Positions 5,048-6,657 of a stretch of 6,657 bases of DNA are shown piece by piece. The notes under the pieces are model-generated. The model was given only the letters and a program-made list of their open reading frames with translations. It did not search any database and was not told where the DNA came from. Both the position numbers and the translations under genes were made by a program. This DNA is from Alysiella sp. (lineage in GTDB: Bacteria > Pseudomonadota > Gammaproteobacteria > Burkholderiales > Neisseriaceae): positions 1 through 6,657 of the forward strand of contig NZ_JAUNEC010000067.1 of assembly GCF_030525755.1 (NCBI RefSeq). The letters are read 5' to 3'. Each line of letters starts with the position of its first letter. The stretch's first letter is position 1.

Positions 5048-6058
5048 ATGTCAAAAAAAATTTTAATTATTTCACCTTCTTGGGTTGGCGACTGCGTAAT
5101 GTCGCAACCTTTATCCCGCCGTTTACACGAATTACACCCCAACTGCGAAATTGATGTTTTTGCCCCCAAATCCACAATGGCGGTATTTGAACGCATGAGC
5201 GAAGTACGCCGCATTATTGAAAATCCTTTTGGACACGGTGCTTTGCAACTGAAAAAACGCTGGCAAATTGGACGTGAATTAGGCAAACACGATTATGACC
5301 AAGTCATCGTTTTACCCAATTCACTCAAATCCGCCATTGTGCCAGCCGCCACAGGTATCAAACAACGAACAGGCTATGTAGGCGAAATGCGACATTTTTT
5401 GCTCAATGATTGTCGCCGTTTGGATAAACAAAAACATCATTTAATGGTGGACAGATACACCGCTTTGGCACACGATAACGATGCCGATTTCACAAGTTCA
5501 TCGTACCCACATTTACAAGCCCACCCCGAACAACAAAACGCAGCCCTAAACAAATACGGTCTCAATCGCCAACACAAAATCATGGCATTGTCCGCAGGTG
5601 CAGAATTTGGTACCTCAAAACGCTGGCTGCCTGAACATTATGCCGCAGTCGCACAACATTACTTGGCACAAAATTGGCAAATTTGGCTTTTTGGCTCACC
5701 CAAAGATACCAAAATATCAGAGTATATCAACAACTTAACCCAAAACCGCTGCATCAATTTGGCTGGCAAAACCAGCTTGGGCGAAGCGATTGACCTACTT
5801 GCGTGCGCCGATGGTATGGTGTGCAATGACAGTGGCTTAATGCACATTGCGGCCGCTTTCGGCATCAAAACCGTAGCCGTGTACGGTTCAACCGACCCCA
5901 CACACACACCCCCTTTACATGAAAATGCCCGTTTTACTTCACTCAACTTACCATGCAGCCCTTGCTTCAAACGCGAATGCCCTTTGACACACCACAATTG
6001 CATGACCCAACTGCTGCCTGAACGTGTCATTGAACTGCATCATCAACTGGGCAATTAA
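5048..6058 (+). CDS. waaF: Lipooligosaccharide heptosyltransferase II (WaaF/RfaF)
   Basis: A 336-residue GT9-family glycosyltransferase that adds the second L,D-heptose to Hep-Kdo2-lipid A on the inner face of the inner membrane, using ADP-heptose. Seen here: N-terminal Rossmann half with KILIISPSWVGD (4-15; Asp15 at the catalytic-base position), VLPNSLKSA (88-96), TGYVGE (108-113), then the C-terminal donor-binding half with SAGAEFGTSKRW (182-193), NLAGKTSL (237-244), CNDSGLMHIAAA (259-270) and a closing cysteine set C303, C306, C311, C318. Length is normal and the whole chain looks very like neisserial RfaF. Extension to GTG 5003 is rejected because MSKKILI is the family N-terminus, although no Shine-Dalgarno sequence precedes it. 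Eight A in a row at 5053-5060 lie in codons 2-5. Degenerate DUS encode RWLPE (5624-5635) and QLLPE (6011-6022). It stands alone, with no other LOS gene in view. Confidence 0.93.
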   Translation: MSKKILIISPSWVGDCVMSQPLSRRLHELHPNCEIDVFAPKSTMAVFERMSEVRRIIENPFGHGALQLKKRWQIGRELGKHDYDQVIVLPNSLKSAIVPAATGIKQRTGYVGEMRHFLLNDCRRLDKQKHHLMVDRYTALAHDNDADFTSSSYPHLQAHPEQQNAALNKYGLNRQHKIMALSAGAEFGTSKRWLPEHYAAVAQHYLAQNWQIWLFGSPKDTKISEYINNLTQNRCINLAGKTSLGEAIDLLACADGMVCNDSGLMHIAAAFGIKTVAVYGSTDPTHTPPLHENARFTSLNLPCSPCFKRECPLTHHNCMTQLLPERVIELHHQLGN

Positions 6059-6059
6059 A

Positions 6060-6113
6060 TTTTTCAGGCAACCTTTCACTACCCTACAAAACGTAAAAAA
6101 GCAGCCTGAAAAA
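6060..6113. repeat. Imperfect, widely spaced DUS pair after waaF
   Basis: A variant DUS complement (6063-6074, again AGGTTGCCTGAA) starts 4 bp after the waaF stop. AAGCAGCCTGAA (6099-6110, one mismatch from the Kingella dialect) follows. The shared part pairs as TTTTTCAGGC (6060-6069) with GCCTGAAAAA (6104-6113), with a 34-nt loop. It is a weaker terminator candidate than the other pairs, since the loop is long and no T-run follows. Confidence 0.5.
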
Positions 6114-6126
6114 ACATTTAAAGTAC

Positions 6127-6154
6127 CGTCATTCTTACACAGGTGGGAATGACG
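6127..6154. repeat. dRS3-like inverted repeat
   Basis: CGTCATTC (6127-6134) and GAATGACG (6147-6154) form a perfect 8-bp inverted repeat. The inner 20 bp (6131-6150) match 15 of 20 positions of the dRS3 core I recall from Neisseria (ATTCCCGCGCAGGCGGGAAT); all five changes are C to T or G to A. The flanking GTC/GAC also fits. It is a single, C/T-decayed copy in the waaF-serS gap. Confidence 0.55.
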
Positions 6155-6180
6155 ATGTATTTTATTTGTAAAGTAATGAA

Positions 6181-6192
6181 AGGCTGCCTGAA
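6181..6192 (+). repeat. Exact DUS upstream of serS
   Basis: A single exact AGGCTGCCTGAA, unpaired, lies 60 bp before the serS start. A TAAAAT (6208-6213) lies 15 bp after it and could be the serS -10, in which case the DUS would overlap a poor -35 (CTGCCT). That promoter reading is weak. Confidence 0.85.
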
Positions 6193-6251
6193 AACCCATT
6201 TTTCATTTAAAATTTGTGTTTTATTTTTATTCCAAGAAGGAAAAAACCAAA

Positions 6252-6657
6252 ATGTTGGACATTCAATTACTCCGCAACAATATTGAAGTGGTCGCCACGA
6301 AATTGACAAGCCGCAAATTCGCGTTAAATACCCAACAATTCAATGATTTAGAAACACAACGCAAACAACTTCAAGTGCAAAGCGAAAACTTGCAAGCCCA
6401 AATCAACAGCCTATCCAAACAAATCGGCGAACTCATGAAACAAGGCAAAAAAGAAGAAGCCGATGCCGTTAAAGTCCAAGTTGCCCAAGTCAAATCTGAA
6501 CAAGAACGCATCAATCAAACTTTACCCAATATCCTGAATGAATTGGATAATCTGCTGTTGAGCGTACCCAATTTGCCCCACGACAGCGTGCCTGTGGGCG
6601 CGGACGAAACCGAAAATGTGGAAATCCGCAAAATCGGCACACCCAAAACCTTTGATT
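6252..6657 (+). CDS. serS: Seryl-tRNA synthetase (SerRS), N-terminal part, cut by the window end
   Basis: The first 135 residues of the class II enzyme that charges tRNA-Ser and tRNA-Sec with serine. MLDIQLLRNN is the standard SerRS opening. Residues about 28-105 are a Gln/Glu/Lys-rich heptad region that forms the long antiparallel coiled-coil arm gripping the variable arm of tRNA-Ser; the turn falls near KQGKKEEADAV. After it comes LLLSVPNLPHDSVPVG (about 101-116), the conserved link to the catalytic domain, and EVRK-like EIRKIGTPKTFD as expected. The catalytic motifs 1-3 are beyond the window. The start has a GAAGG site 11 nt upstream in a long A-run. It is a separate transcription unit from waaF by spacing (193 bp). 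Confidence 0.95.
   Translation, partial: MLDIQLLRNNIEVVATKLTSRKFALNTQQFNDLETQRKQLQVQSENLQAQINSLSKQIGELMKQGKKEEADAVKVQVAQVKSEQERINQTLPNILNELDNLLLSVPNLPHDSVPVGADETENVEIRKIGTPKTFD

Noticed and set aside
134..6192. Recurring 12-mers considered as CRISPR-like repeats
   Set aside because: They are irregularly spaced, on both strands and within genes; they are uptake sequences, and no cas gene is present.

Overview
The window comes from a Neisseriaceae chromosome. It is studded with the 12-mer AGGCTGCCTGAA and its complement: I count nine exact copies and about a dozen one- or two-mismatch copies in 6.7 kb. As I recall the DNA uptake sequence (DUS) dialects, this is the AG-simDUS type of Simonsiella muelleri and close relatives, not the Neisseria GCCGTCTGAA or the Kingella AGGCAGCCTGAA form. 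The gene content fits: a holB-pilZ-tatD cluster and a WaaF that strongly resembles the neisserial enzyme. Genus-level placement is inference.

Layout. At 1-92 is the 3' end of a + strand gene, probably miaB, followed by a DUS-hairpin terminator. A 439-bp gene-free gap (93-531) then holds an apparently undescribed ~160-bp imperfect palindrome at 291-451. dusB (tRNA-dihydrouridine synthase) runs leftward at 532-1536. It is divergent from a ThiF/MoeB-type adenylyltransferase at 1662-2417, which has a plausible sigma-70 promoter in the gap. An 18-bp perfect DUS hairpin at 2430-2468 serves as a bidirectional terminator between this gene and the leftward cluster holB (4781-3798), pilZ (3731-3345) and tatD (3268-2492). 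Both junctions inside that cluster carry DUS-derived hairpins. Upstream of holB is a ~109-bp Correia-like miniature element. Rightward from there come waaF (5048-6058), an intergenic region with an imperfect DUS pair, a dRS3-like inverted repeat and one exact DUS, then the N-terminal part of serS (6252 to the window end).

The genes are mostly housekeeping: tRNA modification and charging (miaB, dusB, serS), the clamp loader (holB), sulfur-carrier activation (ThiF/MoeB), LOS inner core (waaF) and type IV pilus assembly (pilZ). PilZ links to the DUS theme, because type IV pili drive DUS-selective DNA uptake in this family. No phage genes, transposase, CRISPR array, rRNA or tRNA was seen. The most unusual content is non-coding: the 160-bp palindrome, the Correia-like element, the dRS3-like repeat and the reuse of DUS as terminators, as an operon-internal hairpin, as in-frame codons and even as a stop codon.
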